A DNA stretch of 64,000 bases from Balanoglossus misakiensis (lineage: Eukaryota > Hemichordata): the NCBI GenBank assembly GCA_040954595.2, contig CM082592.2, forward strand, positions 7,998,001-8,062,000, written 5' to 3'. The notes beneath the pieces are model-generated. The model searched no databases. It was not told the origin of the DNA and was given only the letters and a program-made list of their open reading frames with translations. The first letter of the stretch is position 1; each line of letters starts with the position of its first letter. Below, in pieces: positions 10,601-23,700 of this stretch. A program made the translations under genes and the position numbers.

Positions 10601-13600
10601 TACAATGGCACAGTGGACGACGATGCAGAAGTTTGCCTGCTTATTATTGATTGTGAGCGTTGGAAACTTATTGCAAATCCTGTGCAACTTAATTTTTCCC
10701 CCAATGCCTATACTTTTGTATCACGTATTCAGGATTGTCGTGAAATTCCTTAAACGCTGAAAGCTTTCGACGGTATAGGTTCCTTCTCTTTGAGAATAAA
10801 ATCTGAGATTACAACACGCATGGGTTATGAGTAATCCGCGCTCTCCATCACACGGTTGGACGTCTCCGCATGCATGTGCGTGTTGAGGGTGAACCCCCCA
10901 CACTTGCAGACCGTGGCTTATTCAGGAAATAAATATCCGAATGTGCCCAGACATTTAAAATTGTCAAAATCTGGCCAAAGTTGGGAAATCGTCGCCGAAA
11001 ACTGCACTGAACAGCGGCAGCTGCACCGTTTTAGAGGGATCTGTTGGAAACACTTGTACAGGCCGCTCTCTGACAAAGGCTTTGGGGTGTCCAGCGGCAC
11101 TCTGCTAATACGTCAGCCGAGAAACACGGGCTCTCTCAATACGAACGAAAACAAAAACCAGAGGAGGTTTACACCAGAAAGAAATACCCATAAAATTTGT
11201 AGGAAGTGGTGGGCACCTAATCGTAAGGCTGCGACAGACTCCCGAACTCGCGGCGTGGAAAACTGGGCCCGCTTGTCAACAAACACGACGGCCGCGTCTG
11301 GTAGTCGACAACCACGTGGTATACCCTATACGCTGTGGCGTGCTCCGGTCCTAAATATCGGGGGGGGGGGAGGGGGGCACAGGAGACTTTGAAAGTAAAT
11401 GACTTTAAAAAAGTCCGAGTCACGACAGCTGAGTACTTTTCGGTGACCGGCGTCCCCTAAAAAAAACGGACAGACCATATCGGCCGTGTACATGTATACA
11501 CTGTATACCACTAGCGTTGTTTGTTTGGCTGATACACGGTAGCGAAACATCATTAACGTGCAGGCGTCAAACTCAAATAATAAGTGTCGCCTCGCTTTTT
11601 ATTCATTCGTGATCCAATTTACACCTCCCTCCTGCTCTCCGCTACCGTGGCGCCTTAAATTTAACACTTAATAAATCTCAATGGGTTAGCTATTTGTTGT
11701 TCCATCACGGCTCCCATTCATGTCGGACACAGATAGACATAATTGGCGAGAGAGCATTGGCTCCAAAAATACACCATCCACTATGCATGTTTTTCAAATC
11801 GTAACAACACCATAACCGAAACCTTTTCTATTTTAAAGCGCCTAGCGACGTGGAGACGATTGTAGCGTCCAGCCTCACTGCGTCCATTGTTGCACTGTCT
11901 GGGACCCAATCCAAACAGCGCGCATTTATTTTTTCACCTATTCCGGATTTTTCACTTAGCTGAGATCGGTACACTGCAGTGGTCCCCCTTTCTATTACAC
12001 TACCGTATCATTTTAGCTTGCAACTTATAAACGAGTCTAAATTTCACCAAATCGTCCTAATATTAAGCATAAAAACCCCAGCACTGCATTTTACGTCCAT
12101 GATTATCATAAGGCCTAGGTCAGGCGTCCCACGAAAGGGGCAACTTGACAAGAACTTCGGCCTCATAAAATTAATAATCATAAAAACGCCATTCAGTTAA
12201 ACAAGAACGTTCGTGATTTTGTCTTCGTTCGTCGGGAAAGTTAAGTCACAACACGAAAAGGTGTGTATTTATTTCGAGTTATTTTGAGCGGGAAGTTACG
12301 GAAAGGCTGGATTTTCTATCACACGTTGCCAGTTGCAAAATAAAATAGCAAACGGCTGGGTATATGATTTTGGTCTTTTTTAATTTTGGAAAATCCAAGT
12401 TCTTGTCAATTATTTATCAAGGTGTTGGGGGCAAAGCAGATCGGATGTCAGGAGCGGTAAAACGCCAATTCCTATTTCTGTCGATACTGGCAATGATGTG
12501 CTTTTAGCAAACGGTTCAAAGTCGTCCGCACGCGGTGAGCTGGGTGCGGGTGGTCGTGGGATTTGGAGCCTGGCCGTAATTTTTTCGTGTGTCGAGTCGG
12601 ACTAGCCCGCCTCCTGTCGCGATTTTTGATACCCTATAGCTAGGATTAGGCCAACATAAACCTTGGCCTGCCTGACGCCAAAATTGTCAGCCAGCAAATT
12701 AACTACGGCACTTCTCGGGACGCCATTGGCTGGCGTGTCGAGGACCGCGTTAGCAAACAGACTAGGTCGAATTAGCGACCTGGCCTCCTATAATATTTTG
12801 ACAAATGGCAATTTTTCATGTTGGTTTTTTTTTACATAACAGGCCGGCGATTGTAACGAATGTGGGTTTTCGCGGCCACTTATACAAATTACTGTTGAAT
12901 TATCGCTCCTTCAGCGACAGTCAACGAAAGAAAATTAAACAAACAAACACGACAAAGCAAAACTAACAACCGCGAGTTTAAGCAAATATTACGGACTGTT
13001 CAGACAACGGGGTGAAAACCATCAATCGGAGCAAAGGTAAAACATTGGCGCCTGAACGGAAGCGATCTCCCGCCTTCGAATTTCGCTTTAAATTTGGATT
13101 TTCCTCGCTCGTCTGCTTCCAATGGTCGAGGCAAATACGGCACTTGCAAAGCTTAATAAGTCAGCCAGTGGTGTGGGCTATCTTTAATGAGGCCATTGTT
13201 TGAGCAACAATAGGCCAGACGATTAAAGTTTCCAAAAAATCTCACTAGTCCCAGTTCTAGTCGCTTGCACAATTCACTGCGACTGCGATTGACCGAATCC
13301 CTTTTTTCCCATTCAGAAGACAATTTTTTTACCAAACGAGTTGTAATTGAGCCTGTTTTCTCCCCCTATTTGTTATTCGATTCAGAAACTGCGCATTTCT
13401 GCCACGTCGAGCAGATAAGCGTCTCCGATGTATAATTGCGCCAAACACACTACTTGTGACCGAATCTCCAAAACGATCAATACTCCTTGCCGAACGTCTC
13501 CTGTGTTGCAAATGAACAGGCTTCACTGAAGTTAACCCACGGAATAGACATTATTAAAACAAGCAGGCCTTATCGAGTAAATGCAATATTGCGAGCACAA

Positions 13601-14950
13601 AGAGCGACCCGAGGGATTTGCGTGATGATATTTTCCCTGCATCGAAAGATATAATATTTTCACAAGTGGGACCTGTAATTGGTACGCGATATACACTCCT
13701 CCACTCGATATTGGCTCTAAAGACGCGAGCGTCGACACATTCTGTCTAAAAGGATCTTCTTTTCCGCTTTGAAGGGCCGGTGCATGCTGGGAAGAGTATG
13801 GTTTTTCCCATTCCCCAGTGTAGCGAGACGCTTCCACCTATGCGATCATGCCTAGAGCGTCTGAAGCCATTTTGGAAATTCGTTTTAAAATATAAAATTA
13901 ATCTTGTCTTAAAGCATGCTGTACATTTGTCCCGCAGAGAAAAGAATCAAACAACTGTCCAAGTACGCATTAATCAACAACCCTCACTCACTGCCTCGAT
14001 AACCCCCTTCCTTAATTTATTAGAAACGGAAGCCTCCCTTTTTTGCACATCGTTTCGCGCCTCCAAAAAAAAATCGCGCCGCCATTTTCGGTTCCACTGT
14101 GAATTTGAAGCAAATACAACACTCTCGTCCGGTCCTCAAAGCATAAACTCCCTGATTTCTTGTGAATGTTTCTCTTTCAACAACCTTGTTTGAGTTACTG
14201 GTGCTGCCCTTGTATCACCTTCAAGAGTGGAGACCATTGAACGGAGAAAATATTTGGCAGAACGAATTCCAAATCCTCGCAAGCTTCGTTTATTAATGCG
14301 TGTCTGTCTCATTTTCACTAATTTCTCAATTGGCGCTGACGCCGTGGTTTCTGCTCGGCCATACTGACTCCTCGCCGTGGCCCGGCTCATTTGTACTCGT
14401 TCACCCCACGATTACGAGCCGGTGACCTCTCGTCCGCTGATTGAAACGCGCGCTGGTGAAGAATAAAACACCGGTGTGGAATTCGCTTTGTTTTCTAAAC
14501 GCCTACTTTTTCTCCCCCTCTCCGATTCCCGCCAAACAACTTTTTTTAAAAAAAATTCAACCCGTGTATCGTCGGCAGCGCGCACAAAGAGGCGGGAAAT
14601 TATACAGCGCGCTGGCCGCGTGTGGGTTTGTGCTCACTCAGTGGAAGAGTTTGTGTGTTCATCTGCGACTCATTCACTCAATCTAACAGTCCAGGGAGAA
14701 TTCGCGACTTTTCTTTGGGAAATCGCCAGTGAAATGACGGCAAAAATCCCGCCCCACCCACTTTCATGTCGGAAAAATTTAAAAGACGCGGATTCAACCC
14801 GAACAGTTCCGACTGAAAATGAGGGGCAGATTTGAAATCAGGGAGGATGGAGGGGTAAATTTGGGTGGCTGGCAACTAGTCAACTACAAAAAAATAATAA
14901 AGCGTGCAAGTATAACAAACTCGATTTAAATTTTCATTATATTTTACATT

Positions 14951-16610
14951 TTTATTACCCTCGACATGTAGCAGAAACATTGCCCGCAGAATCCAAAAAT
15001 AAAGTTACAACGACTTGATGGGGTATAGCAGACCAGCTTAGAGTGGTCTATTTAAGTAATCCCTTATCTGACACGGGGAAAACAGTCATATAGCTAAGGA
15101 CGTGGCGGTACCGGCATTCAATTTCTCGATAATCGAAAAACACATGACATGAAAACAAAGTCAGCAACTAACTGGGGTACAGCACCACCACAGTACATGT
15201 GTGTATACCTAGGCGACCTCTATAGCTGCTTCTAAAATAGCGACGGTGGGTTCCACTGAAGTGAGACATCAGTATTCATAATTTCATGAAAAAATAAAGA
15301 AGAAATCGAACGCTAATACAGTACCGTTACTTCTATATGATAAAACGCAACAAGTTCGAGTAAAACATATCTTGTTCTCTTTTTTAAATAAATTAAAACT
15401 TTTTAAAAAAATTCTCCTTTTCAACGCTGAAAAATACGTTACGTGAATATAACACATAAATAGCCTTTGTTTCTTCACACACTTATTTAATTATGTACAC
15501 TGAACATGAAATAAATCCACCTGGTCAACAACGGCCATGGAAACAAAAATATCATCTATATACCTCGGTAAAACGACAAAAAAGTATCTCTCCAAGAATA
15601 CAGCTTTGCGGACCTTTTTTTTCTGTGAACGAGAACAATCGAAACACTACGTAACATAGAACATTTGAAAAAACTCGTCGTACATGGCAAATACAAGTGG
15701 GAATAAATACAACAATATATCATATTTTCAGCATTAAATTAGCACGGTAAGATTTGCCATGATACCCGCCCCGACTGGCCGCTATTCATTATTTACAAAA
15801 AAAAAAACTTGTACTGTCCTGTAGTCAAGTGGCTCTTCAAACGTTACATTCTCCGCTAATAGTAATATATATTTTTTCCAGATCTACTTAGTGGTACAAG
15901 CGTTGCGAAAAGCACACATTTGGTTCAACAAATTCAATAACAACTAAACGGTGTTTTTTGTAACTTTCGGGTACAAAACCGCCATGCCAGACGACATTTT
16001 TTCCCGCCACTATATATGGTCACTCCATATTTTTTGCCGCCTAAAACATGAACGACACCCAGCGGCTACACTGTTATGCTGTTGGGTCCGCATTGATAGC
16101 TATTCCACAACGCAAGTGCATTAGGGTGGTAGAAGGTTGAGACGTAACGGTATGACGTTGATATAGCATCGATAACTCGCCGAGACAAGCAGAGATAACG
16201 CTTGATAACCTACGACACTGTACTACAACTGTCAACGTAGTTAAGCAGCATTTAAAGGGGGGAGAGTTGGCGCTCAGACTCGGATGATCGTCCTGAGTCA
16301 CCCCACAGGATTTCTTTCCCTGTGCTCTCTCTCTCTCGCCCCTCCCCTTTAATGACATCTCAAACGCTGTACCTAATAATGTGTATTACTGCAACTGTAT
16401 GATGCCACAACTGTCTCTGTACATACATTTAATGTCATGACGGTGGGAAATACAGGCAATTCAAATATATATTATCGCCAAACATTTACCAGTGTTTTTG
16501 TTCTGTAACTACTTCATCGCTAAGATGTATGTTGAACGACTTCTAAAACGAAAGGGTTAAATGTTATTTGGACAGGGGGATAGTCTCTCTATCACAATGA
16601 TCTATATTGT
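14951..16610 (-). other. Probable Tbx2/3 3'UTR with candidate poly(A) signals
   Basis: This AT-rich stretch downstream of the stop codon lacks any convincing ORF. Reading the minus strand, ATTAAA occurs at 16433-16428 (178 bases after the stop) and 15491-15486, and AATAAA at 14956-14951. A Pumilio-type element TGTAAATA lies at 15797-15790. A CT run at 16324-16337 breaks the sequence. The true 3' end cannot be fixed without transcript data; 14951 is the distal candidate. Confidence 0.45.
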
Positions 16611-17740
16611 TTACTTATCACTTAGCTTCGTTAGTGACTCGGTAGCCATTTTCTCTTGTTGCTGCTCCAGTCCACTAACTAGTTTTTGAATACTCTGAAG
16701 TTCATTCTGGGCAGAGGTCGTTATCGTGGAGCTATCACTGACCGACGACGTGGCGACCTGTGACAGGGTGGCACCGGGGCTGCCATTGGCCACGGCCACG
16801 AGGCCGGCCGCCGAGGGATGCAGGCCGTCCAGACCGGTGTGTCCGGACGCGCTCAGTGGGGTACCTGTTGTCACCATGGTGGTTGAAGTCAAGGGCAGCG
16901 CGTACGGTGAGAAGCGGAGGCGGGCTCGGTTCTGGTGAGAGCTGAAGATTGCACCACGGTAGTAATTGGACGCGGCGGCGGCGGCGGCAGCGGCGTTTCC
17001 CAGGGCCGAGTTGCTAATCACGGCGTAGCCTTGCGACGGCAGCATCTGTCCATTCAAGCTAAACGGGATTCCCTGAGCGTTCAACGAAAGGTGATGTGGT
17101 GTCACACAGGTGTGTCCAGAGGGCGATTGTAACAGCTGCGCATGAGCGCTGGTGGCTACCGGCAGGACCGCCGCGGCTGACATGCTGTGGACGGCGCTGG
17201 ACAGGCCGGGCATGACCTGGCCGGGGTACAGGAGCAATGGCTGCTGGGTTATTGAATGTAAGTGGCTGTGGTGTGTCGGTGACGTTGGTCCAACGTGCTG
17301 GAACGCGAGCGGCGTTGGGTAGTGCACTGAAATTTCGGATGAACTCGATTTCGCCGGGCTGTGCCTGGGCGTGAGATTTCTCACCCCAGCCCTCATGTCC
17401 TCGATCTCACTAATGTCTTTTCTAGTGTCAGTACTTGAAGTCAAACTGCGAGCGTCATTGTCCTCGTCCTGGTCATCCGTTGTCATGACAACGTCATTGC
17501 TCTGTCCCTTCGGAGATAGGTGGTTTGTACTCAATGTGTTATTGTCGTTATCCTTCTCGTCGTCATCGGAGCTGTCGTCGTCCATCGAGCTCACCCTGCT
17601 CCGTCGCTCCCTCTCCCGCTCGGCGGCGGCGATTTCCGACTTGAGTTCATTAGCTGCCGTGTCGTTCTCTTTATCGTTGCTCTCAACGTCAATTTCTTCC
17701 TCCGTGCGAGTCGTCGAATTTGCCTCGGCCGAGACATACT
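16611..17740 (-). CDS. Tbx2/3: Tbx2/3 exon 6: C-terminal regulatory region and stop codon
   Basis: The terminal exon encodes residues 348-722, ending in TAA at 16613-16611. The acceptor is CGTCTCTGCAG. It opens with an acidic, Asp/Ser-rich stretch containing a short charged segment ([10 protein letters not shown], about 385-395). Next come a Ser-Pro region, a hydrophobic segment with [14 protein letters not shown] (about 515-528), an eight-alanine run (about 596-603, from a GCN repeat), and [12 protein letters not shown] (about 618-629), which resembles the PRLRFSPY motif of vertebrate TBX2/3. The end contains [13 protein letters not shown] (about 693-705), shared with vertebrate TBX2/3. In vertebrates this C-terminal half carries the repression domain. 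Long plus-strand ORFs here are antisense shadows. Confidence 0.95.
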
Positions 17741-20700
17741 CTGCAGAGACGAGAAAGAGAAGAGACAAAAAAAAATCAGAATGTTAATATTTCCACTCGA
17801 CCTGGTTCCCAACATCAACTGTAACAACATCAAAAGAAGAAAACACTACGGGTCCGTTCTGTCATGTGGGGGATTTTCAGCTGAGGTCTGGTAACCCTGG
17901 CAACAGAGGTGAATCGAACGAGCCAGTTAAATTTACCCGGTTGTTAAGTGCATCTTTCTTTTTATGCTGTGGCGACAGGTATAGCCGCACACGTGAACTC
18001 TTGAACAAATATTGTTTTGCCCGTATACACAATTTAAAACATCAGCAACTGTGCTGGAAGACCGGAAACACCAAAACGCTCAACGTTTGAAAAAAAAATC
18101 CTCGTTGAATTTGTATCACCCAGCTATGTGGTATTAGGCCTGTGACTGCATTGTTGTGCAGTGTTGGGAGCAGACAGTGGGGCTGTTTTGCGTATGAAAG
18201 AATATACACAGGTATAGGTAGTGGTAAACAGTGCTAAACAAACCACAGCGCTGTATACAAACACCCAGCATTGAAAGAAAAAAAGAGATTTTGAAGATTT
18301 GCCTGTATTTACCTCTAGGTGAGGAGACCACAGGTGCTAGCCTAGCGCTTTCCTCTTTCCCTTCCGCGTTTTGCTTGGCGGACGATGTCGACACTTCGGT
18401 CTGCTCGAGATCCTTGGTTTGACTGGTGCAGCTGTTAGAGAGATCGGGTTGGGTTCGGTGCTCGGAGGCCTCCAAATTAGCCGACTGGAGCTTCCTGCAA
18501 AAGGCACACACAAGAGCGCACACGGACAATAAAATAAAATAAATTTGCAGAAATAATGCGATGTGTCGCCAGCAGAAACAACTTTGGGGACGGCGAACAA
18601 TGGGGCATCCAACAAGAAAATAGTTGCCAAATCTCCCCGACAAACCACGGGCCAACTTCAAAGTTGCAAAGATAATCAACGTGCAGAAATTGACATTGTC
18701 CGCAACAAAGGCGGGAAAAGAGCCCCCCTTTGTTGCTTAACGAGCAAAGACCCCTAATACCACTTTCTGAATTCCCAACGTCAATACATTGAAAGGGGGA
18801 GGCCGGCACGAAAAAATTGCCGATAAAGACGGACAAGGGATTCGGGGGAGTGAAGTCACCCACAGAAGCAAACAAAAGTGAAAGTCAGTCACGACAAAGT
18901 GGGGCAAAATGGTATGTCGTCATCATTATGGCCTGTCTGCTACCTGCATGTATCACACAGTCAGCGTGTGTGCTTTCCCGCGCATAACAATACCACCTCT
19001 AGATTTACAACTGTAACAGGTAACGATGGTTGTTACCAGCATTCACTTTCTTATTGACGCGAGGAATTTTTTACAAATTAACAAAAGTGCGGGTACTCAG
19101 CAGCCCCTGTGTTCGGCAAACGTCTTTTCCCGCCTTTTAGGGATATTTTTATTGCAAAGTCAAAGACGTGCAATTCGGTGGTGTTATTTCTCAATACCCT
19201 TTTATTGCCGTCTTTGAACGTGCGGCGCATGGGTTGTTTTCGCGCCATTTTGATTTTTCAAGTCTCCTCGACGGTGGTCAGACCTGCAGTGTCGTCAGAC
19301 AATTTTGCCCTTTTAAGAATTGGCGGGAACAATCAAGGCGTCAGTCTCACCTTTTCTCTCTCTTTCCAGCTCCGTTGTCTCGGAATCCCTTAGCGAACGG
19401 ATTGTGGTCGATTTTCAACTGGGTTATCTGACAAGAAAGAAAGGGAAATCAGGGGCGATTACTTTCAACTATCCGAACCATTCTCGATTTTTGGCCACTG
19501 TTTCAAAACACATGACTGTACTTAAAACGGAAAGAAAGTCAAAGACACATTTTCTTTTTAAACAGCCTTTATAAAAGAAATTAATTCTCGCCGATCAAGT
19601 CACAATCTCACAGCGATATCACACTATCTCTGAAGCAATACCTTTTGTTACCGTCTGCTAGGGATATACACTACTTTAGGCCAAGGCCTGTAATTAACTC
19701 CATTTCTCACTACACACTATAGAGTGTCCATTCAACACGTTCCTTTCCCCCCTTTTTGCCAAGGAACGGTGAAACACATACACACACCACTATACACAGC
19801 AAACGCAGGGGCACTTTCACGTATCACGCTTCAGAGACAGTCAGGTAAATTAGCCAATGTCTTGTCAGAGAACAGAAATGGTTGGATGGCTAAATCAATA
19901 TAGAGGACAGGTGATATCCCACATCGCTTTCACTGTTGAAAATTCCACCCACATTTATTCAAAACCAACACCCCTGGCCTATTTTATGCCTTAGCAACTT
20001 TATTTATTCTTTTTTATAAGCTACAGTAATCTTGATGAAGACATGCAGCATTTTTACTATTAGGAAATTGGCCGAAAATTATTATCTGAGTGGTCGTTTT
20101 GTTACCTTCGTGCGTATCAATATTTTTATAGCATTCTAGCAACAAGTTCACCTTGCGATAGCAGGTACTGTGAGAATTTTACAAACCTGGTTTAGAATTT
20201 TTTCAAATTTCGAAGGCTTGCTAATGGATACTTTTAACTCTTTTTTTCTCTCCGAGAGTCGTTGAAACGTTGTCAATGATTTAGGGGACTGCGCATTTAA
20301 TGCGCGCGCTCGAGGAGAGACAGAGACAGTACAAAGGGCTTTTAATGGCACCAGCGGTGAAGCCTTTCCTAATTCCCGCGTTTTTACAACACTTCGGTCG
20401 TTTGCGAGCCCGCACTACCTGGAAGCTTTTATTTGAAAAATATAATTCTCTATTTGGCTAGTTTATAGACAAACAGTCGTCAAGACTGTCTTCGGCTGAC
20501 GTAGAACGGCCCTCTACGATATCAGCCACAGCGTTGGCGGGTAAACTTTCACTGACTGTATAGAAGCGCATCTCCAAGCGACGCCTGCTACTTTTCCGAT
20601 TTGGCGGGAGATAAGTTCGGCTCCGACTCCCCAAAAAGAGTTATACATTCATTAATTTCCAATGTATGACAAGAAGAAATATTACGATGTCCACTGACAC

Positions 20701-23700
20701 GGAACAGCGGAACAAACGAAGAGGGCAGCACGAAATGATATGAGGGAGACTCGTGTGAGCGCCGGTGCTCCGCGCTGGCTGACGGCCCTTTGAACACATG
20801 AATGCGTAACATCTCTCTTTTCACATGCAATAACTCCGGTAATACATTTCGCCGTAAAATTAATACAGAGAATTCATAATATTTGTTTTTCTTAAGACGG
20901 AATGGCCGCTTTGTGCCCGTGACACGAATGCCATTTGCCATATACGCAGACTCGCGCCGGGCATTGTTGGAGGATACCTATTCAATTTTGCTTTGACGCC
21001 GAACGCGCAATGGCATTATTGATAATTCTCTTTTTTAACACGAATTTGCTCTCACGAGTTCTATCTATCTGTGCCGGGGATCAAGAAAAAACATCGAATC
21101 GCGTGAAATCATTGGAATCTTGGCAGGACCGGGTATTTGTACCTATCATTCACAGCGCACCCGGTTCGGCGCAAAGTGCAAAGTCGGTCACCGGACTGAC
21201 AAGGCGCGCCAGAGACTTTGAAAAATGGAGTGAACAAACGAATTATGGGGACTGCCATCTTAACCCCCCAACCCCGGAAGACAAGAGGCTTTAAGTTCAA
21301 GACTCAGTTACATATATGAAAATTAATATTCATAACAACCCTCTTCGACATTTTCCGTTCTTCACTCGCACGAAAAGAGTGAAAGGGGGGACCCATAAAT
21401 CCAACTGTTTTTAATTTTTAATGCTGTATTTTATTACTTCGTAAGACTACAATGGATAGCGTTGTATGTGGGGTTATACTCTACTGTCAACTTCTAAATA
21501 AATCACGGTAATTCAGTCTTTTCGACTTGCCATCAATTTCAGGGTATTCCAGCGTTATTCTCTTCTTCTAATGTTTACTAACTACACGAATCTTACCCGC
21601 GCTAATATCTTGTCTACACGTTAGACATTTTGATAGGGACGACAGTAGTATAATACACACTATTTTGGGCTTTGAATTTCAACAAATTTATGACTTGTGT
21701 GTGTCATAAACGTAACAGACATAAAAGATAACTTCGAAACCTATAAATTTCTTGGGTATCCCCAGCATTTAAAGTGTAGGGAACAGCATTAATTTGGGCA
21801 GTTAAACGGCATTTTCACAATTTCACAAAGCGGTGAACAGAGGGTTTTTAGAGTGGGTCTATAGCCCTCGTTACTTAATCGTGATGGCCACTTTCTTATG
21901 CATTCTACCTTTGCTTAAACACACAGTTGATATTACTTTATGGGCAATCTTAAAAAAATAAACTGCAACAGTGTCGGTCCATACTGCCGAGGTATTTCTC
22001 TGATTAGCGACAAAGAGACAGTGTCCTTCAGAATGCATTTAGCAAAGACACCCATCGCCGAACACTTATCATCAACCGATTCTCACCAGATCTATACTGT
22101 ACTTACACGTAACCCCCACAGCAGTAAACTACAGCGCTAATATTCCACTAAATTTGCGATATTACCTTTTGATAAACTCGCAAAATAAGAGTTAGTTTTG
22201 AAACGCACAGATTTTTTTTTTCAGACGGCGTTTTTGACAGCGCGGGGAAAAAAGAGAGTCGTGTTCTGGAACGGAACTTTTTTATTGTCTTCTTCTGAGG
22301 ATTAATTAAAGCGCGTGAAGCACCGGACTACTTCAGAAATATGAAAATTCTTCGATCAAACGGATGATTTACGAAACGCATTCCTGCATTATCAGTACCA
22401 GATTCGTCTCCGATTTTTTTTTTTGCGATTCATTATCGTGTATACTCTGTGATGTATTTCTATTTGAACATGATCGACACGAGTACACAATACACAATGT
22501 ATAGGTAGACGTATTATTAGTTTTTTGTCATATGCTTTATAAATTGCATGTAAACAGCGCGTTTAAGCGCCGTGCACAACACACCCAGCGCACAAAGCAC
22601 AGCCGATAATGAAACCGAATGCAACAAGGTTAGTCTTATTCATGTCAAAACACCTACCTTTTCGTTCTGGTATGCCGTTACAGCGATGAATTCGGTCTCC
22701 TTAAACACGTACGTCCTAAATTGACTCCATGGCAGTTTGAGTATGTCGTTCGCTTTAACTATGTGAAACCTGGGCTGATATTTATGCATTGAATTGAGGA
22801 TCGTCTGGAGAGAGAGAACGCGGGAAAAGAGGAATAAAAATGGGGGGAAATGGTCGTCAGAAACCGTGTGTGCCCGACGAAATATTCCTGCCAGCACGCA
22901 CGCAGCGGACGAGAAGGCCTTCGATTGGGAACTCGTCATGGCATGGTTGCACATGAAGAGCTATATTGCATCATAAGCATTGATATCATCCACATTTCGA
23001 TGCAAAAATCGCTCGAGTTTTAATTAAAAATAGACAAGTATTCGGGTGAACCAATTCACTATAGATAATCGTATATTGTGTATTTTTCCTCAAATGACAC
23101 TTTTTCGCGTGAAAACGTTTCACATAATACAGCAGTAAAAACGCTCGCCACACGCAATTGTTCTCCGAGTGACTGCGTCGAGCGTCGACTATATAGGCTG
23201 CTATGGACACAGAATTGAGCCCGCAGAAAAATCGAGCGAGTATCGCTCACACCCCGTCCCTATTTCCCCGAATTCTCTCTAATTATGTGACTAAAATTTG
23301 CAAAAAGCATCTGTGCCACGGACGTGACGGGGCGACTGCCTCGCCAGAGATAATCTAATGGGAGACGGAATAATGTCCATAAGCCGGCGGTCTCGAAATA
23401 AGCTGTCGATATTTGGTAACCATGTTTACGCATAATACTAGGAATTTCTATGGGATCTCTGAGGCGAGGTTTTCGCCTGCTTTCGCGCAGTGTGGGTGTT
23501 TAGCGGACCGTCTCCCCGGCTCCTGTTGTCCGGGGCTCAGGGTCCCTCACACCGCCGGCCGCGCTAAAAAACAAACATCACGCGCGTAACACTAGTAGCA
23601 CTGGGTGTACCCAAAGCAGTGGCGAACTCCGGCCCCGGCACGAGTGAAAACATGCATGACAACAAGCCCCCAACGCGGGCGGACTGGCTCCCCGATACAC

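Larger units (their letters stand above)
3995..14950. other. Noncoding DNA, 11 kb, downstream of Tbx2/3
   Basis: No recognisable gene or RNA gene. ORFs up to 210 codons (8150-8782) are rich in Arg, Ser and Leu, lack any motif and look like chance readings of GC-richer stretches. Simple tracts include C15 (4615-4629), G10 (9354-9363) and G11 (11360-11370). Confidence 0.6.

Noticed and set aside
10856-11392. 178-codon plus-strand ORF
   Set aside because: No motif; ends through a G-run low-complexity segment; overlapping ORFs on the other strand.
17371-17894. Plus-strand ORFs of 138 and 124 codons
   Set aside because: Antisense shadows of Tbx2/3 exon 6; the Ser/Leu-rich reading is the complement of Asp/Glu/Ser codons.
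23460-23580. GC-rich patch with small hairpins in intron 2
   Set aside because: Arms are only six bases; considered as a structured RNA but too short and unspecific.
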